Of a stretch of 64,000 nucleotides of DNA, positions 62,811-64,000 are shown piece after piece; the first letter of the stretch is position 1; each line of letters starts with the position of its first letter. Source of the DNA: Pontibacter ramchanderi (GTDB lineage Bacteria > Bacteroidota > Bacteroidia > Cytophagales > Hymenobacteraceae). The translations under genes were made by a program, and so were the position numbers. The notes under the pieces are model-generated. The model did not search any database. It worked only from the letters and a program-made list of their open reading frames with translations, and was not told the DNA's origin. The DNA lies in contig NZ_PJMU01000001.1 in NCBI RefSeq assembly GCF_002846395.1, positions 1 to 64,000 of the forward strand. Direction: 5' to 3'.

Positions 62811-63005
62811 ATGAACCCAGACGAATTTGAAGAAAATTATACGCAAATCCTTCACACCCTCCTAAAGGCTTTTGCCAACAGCTCTGAAGTGGCGCCCGGA
62901 AAGTTTTTCGACCTGGCCAAGACCATCGAAAACCTGCGTGAGGCCAGCCCTGCGCTTTACGAAGCCATCAAAACGTTAGAAGACGAAAAACGCGAAGCCG
63001 CTTAG
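62811..63005 (+). CDS. Hypothetical 64-residue protein
   Basis: From the ATG at 62811 (MNPDEFEENYTQILHTLLKA); an upstream ATG (62781) adds ten less typical residues. Helical, acidic, no membrane or signal segment, no family recognised. The AGGTATA word (62762) lies upstream. Confidence 0.6.
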   Translation: MNPDEFEENYTQILHTLLKAFANSSEVAPGKFFDLAKTIENLREASPALYEAIKTLEDEKREAA

Positions 63006-63053
63006 TTTCAGACCAGGCTAACAGTGCTGTAATAACCTGTATGAACAGGGCTT

Positions 63054-64000
63054 TTACAGCACTGTCAGCTTTTTGGTGATCAGGCCCCGCTCCGTCTGTA
63101 TCTGCAGGAAGTACAGACCTGCTTTGGCAGAGGGCAGGTTGATTTCTACCGCCTCAGGTCTCGGACCGGCGATGTGCGTCTGGTGCAGGCGCTTGCCCAG
63201 GGCATCGTATACCTCTAATCTTTGCACGTCAAAGTCGGCGTGGCGCAGGCTAACTGTAAACTCTCCCTTGTTTGGGTTCGGGTAAATACTGATCGCCTCA
63301 GCTGGACTTAGCTCCTCCACTACAAAGTCGGTGCTGCTGTGAGCTTTGCCGCCGAAACCCGTAATGGTCACTTTGCCGGTAGAAGCGCCCCTTGGTACCC
63401 GCACTTTATACTTGTTGCCTTCGCTCTCCAGCACCAGCGCCTGCTGCCCGTTAAAGGCAATCACATCCTGCTGACCCATGATGCCGAAGTGCTCGCCGGA
63501 GATTTCTACAACTGTTCCCACCATGCCTTTACCTGGCTGCATGGCCGTAAACTTTGGTCCCGGAATCACCTCAAATAGGGTAGCGGCTGTTGTTTTTCCT
63601 CCAGGCGTCTCCAGCGAAATGAAGCCCGACTCGGCACCTTCCGGTACTCGCACGGTTAGTTGCTGCGTGCTCGCCTCGAGTACCTCCGCCAGAGCCTGTC
63701 CAAAGCGGACCTTGTTGCGTGTCTTGTCTGTAGCAAAGTTCTCACCCCTGATCACGATACTTGCGCCAACAATGTCGGTCTCTTTGCTTATCCCTGTTAT
63801 ACCTGGGACATACCACACGGCATAGGCTGAACTACTAATTGCTTCGCCACCTTTGGTATTGATCTGGAAGCTGCCTGTCCTGGCTTCAGCCGGCACGCGC
63901 ACCGTTACTCTGCTTCCGTTGTTGCTTAGGATCTCACAAGACAGATCGCCGAGTCTGATTTCTTCGATCAGTTCTGCCTGCAGGTGTTCGCCGGTAAGTG
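63054..64000 (-). CDS. Secreted IPT/TIG-repeat protein with T9SS sorting domain (partial)
   Basis: The 3' part of a gene whose 5' end lies beyond the window edge: the frame is open to position 64000. The visible 315 residues hold IPT/TIG-type Ig-like repeats ('VPGITGISKETDIVGASIVI' with 'RGENF', 'AMQPGKGMVGTVVEISGEHF', 'RVPRGASTGKVTITGFGGKA') and end in a type IX secretion C-terminal sorting domain ('ISIYPNPNKGEFTVSLRHAD', then 'AKAGLYFLQIQTERGLITKK'). So the protein is exported across the outer membrane by the T9SS and probably anchored or released at the cell surface. Total length and the N-terminal activity are unknown. Confidence 0.9.
   Translation of the reverse strand, partial: LTGEHLQAELIEEIRLGDLSCEILSNNGSRVTVRVPAEARTGSFQINTKGGEAISSSAYAVWYVPGITGISKETDIVGASIVIRGENFATDKTRNKVRFGQALAEVLEASTQQLTVRVPEGAESGFISLETPGGKTTAATLFEVIPGPKFTAMQPGKGMVGTVVEISGEHFGIMGQQDVIAFNGQQALVLESEGNKYKVRVPRGASTGKVTITGFGGKAHSSTDFVVEELSPAEAISIYPNPNKGEFTVSLRHADFDVQRLEVYDALGKRLHQTHIAGPRPEAVEINLPSAKAGLYFLQIQTERGLITKKLTVL

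Overview
The window looks like chromosomal DNA of an aerobic Bacteroidota, most likely Cytophagales/Hymenobacteraceae (Pontibacter-like); the genus is an inference. Supporting signs are a secreted protein with a type IX secretion (T9SS) C-terminal sorting domain, a TonB-receptor-type outer membrane protein, a lipidated TamA (TamL) next to TamB, GH97 and GH13 glycoside hydrolases, DUF2490/DUF3347/DUF6122 proteins, -7 boxes of the Bacteroidota type TAnnTTTG, and almost no Shine-Dalgarno sequences. I see no rRNA, tRNA, CRISPR array or complete insertion sequence.

Layout. 0-3 kb: a DUF2625 lipocalin-sized secreted protein, a stand-alone tyrosine recombinase and a divergent Zn-ribbon protein. 3-12 kb: housekeeping genes (menB, FkbM methyltransferase, hslV, Crp/Fnr regulator, SMR transporter, deoxyhypusine-synthase-like enzyme, a beta-barrel protein, an M1 aminopeptidase). 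12-18 kb: katE, a 2'-5' RNA ligase-like protein and an ABC-F protein, bracketed by two inverted copies of a ~250 bp extragenic repeat. 18.5-25.5 kb: two envelope proteins, two sensor kinases with a response regulator, and a subtilase lipoprotein. 26.5-31 kb: a kaiC-kaiB pair surrounded by small STAS/SpoIIAA-like proteins, then a creatininase-family enzyme. 31-38.8 kb: mscL, a phosphoesterase, a large outer membrane receptor, a fourth STAS-like protein, a DUF3347 lipoprotein and an ArsC-like reductase. 38.9-46.3 kb: tamB-tamL. 46.6-49.2 kb: a nitroreductase-like protein, a PEBP protein, a 42-residue membrane peptide and a serine-less ACP-like protein. 49.3-55.5 kb: a MarR/GbsR regulator followed by TolC, adaptor and RND pump genes, with two matching dyad operators. 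56-63 kb: DinB-like protein, treZ, GH13 glucosidase, small proteins, GH97 enzyme. The last gene is cut by the window edge.

The strongest unexplained signal is a short word, TATACCT (reverse complement AGGTATA). I count about 99 copies by eye, against roughly 7 expected from base composition. They are equally split between strands, lie in all reading frames inside genes as well as between genes, and are often paired head-to-head to form the stems of intergenic hairpins. The second is the kaiBC region with its cluster of STAS-like paralogues and no kaiA. The third is the pair of AGTTC-N10-GAACT dyads that very probably control the RND efflux operon.
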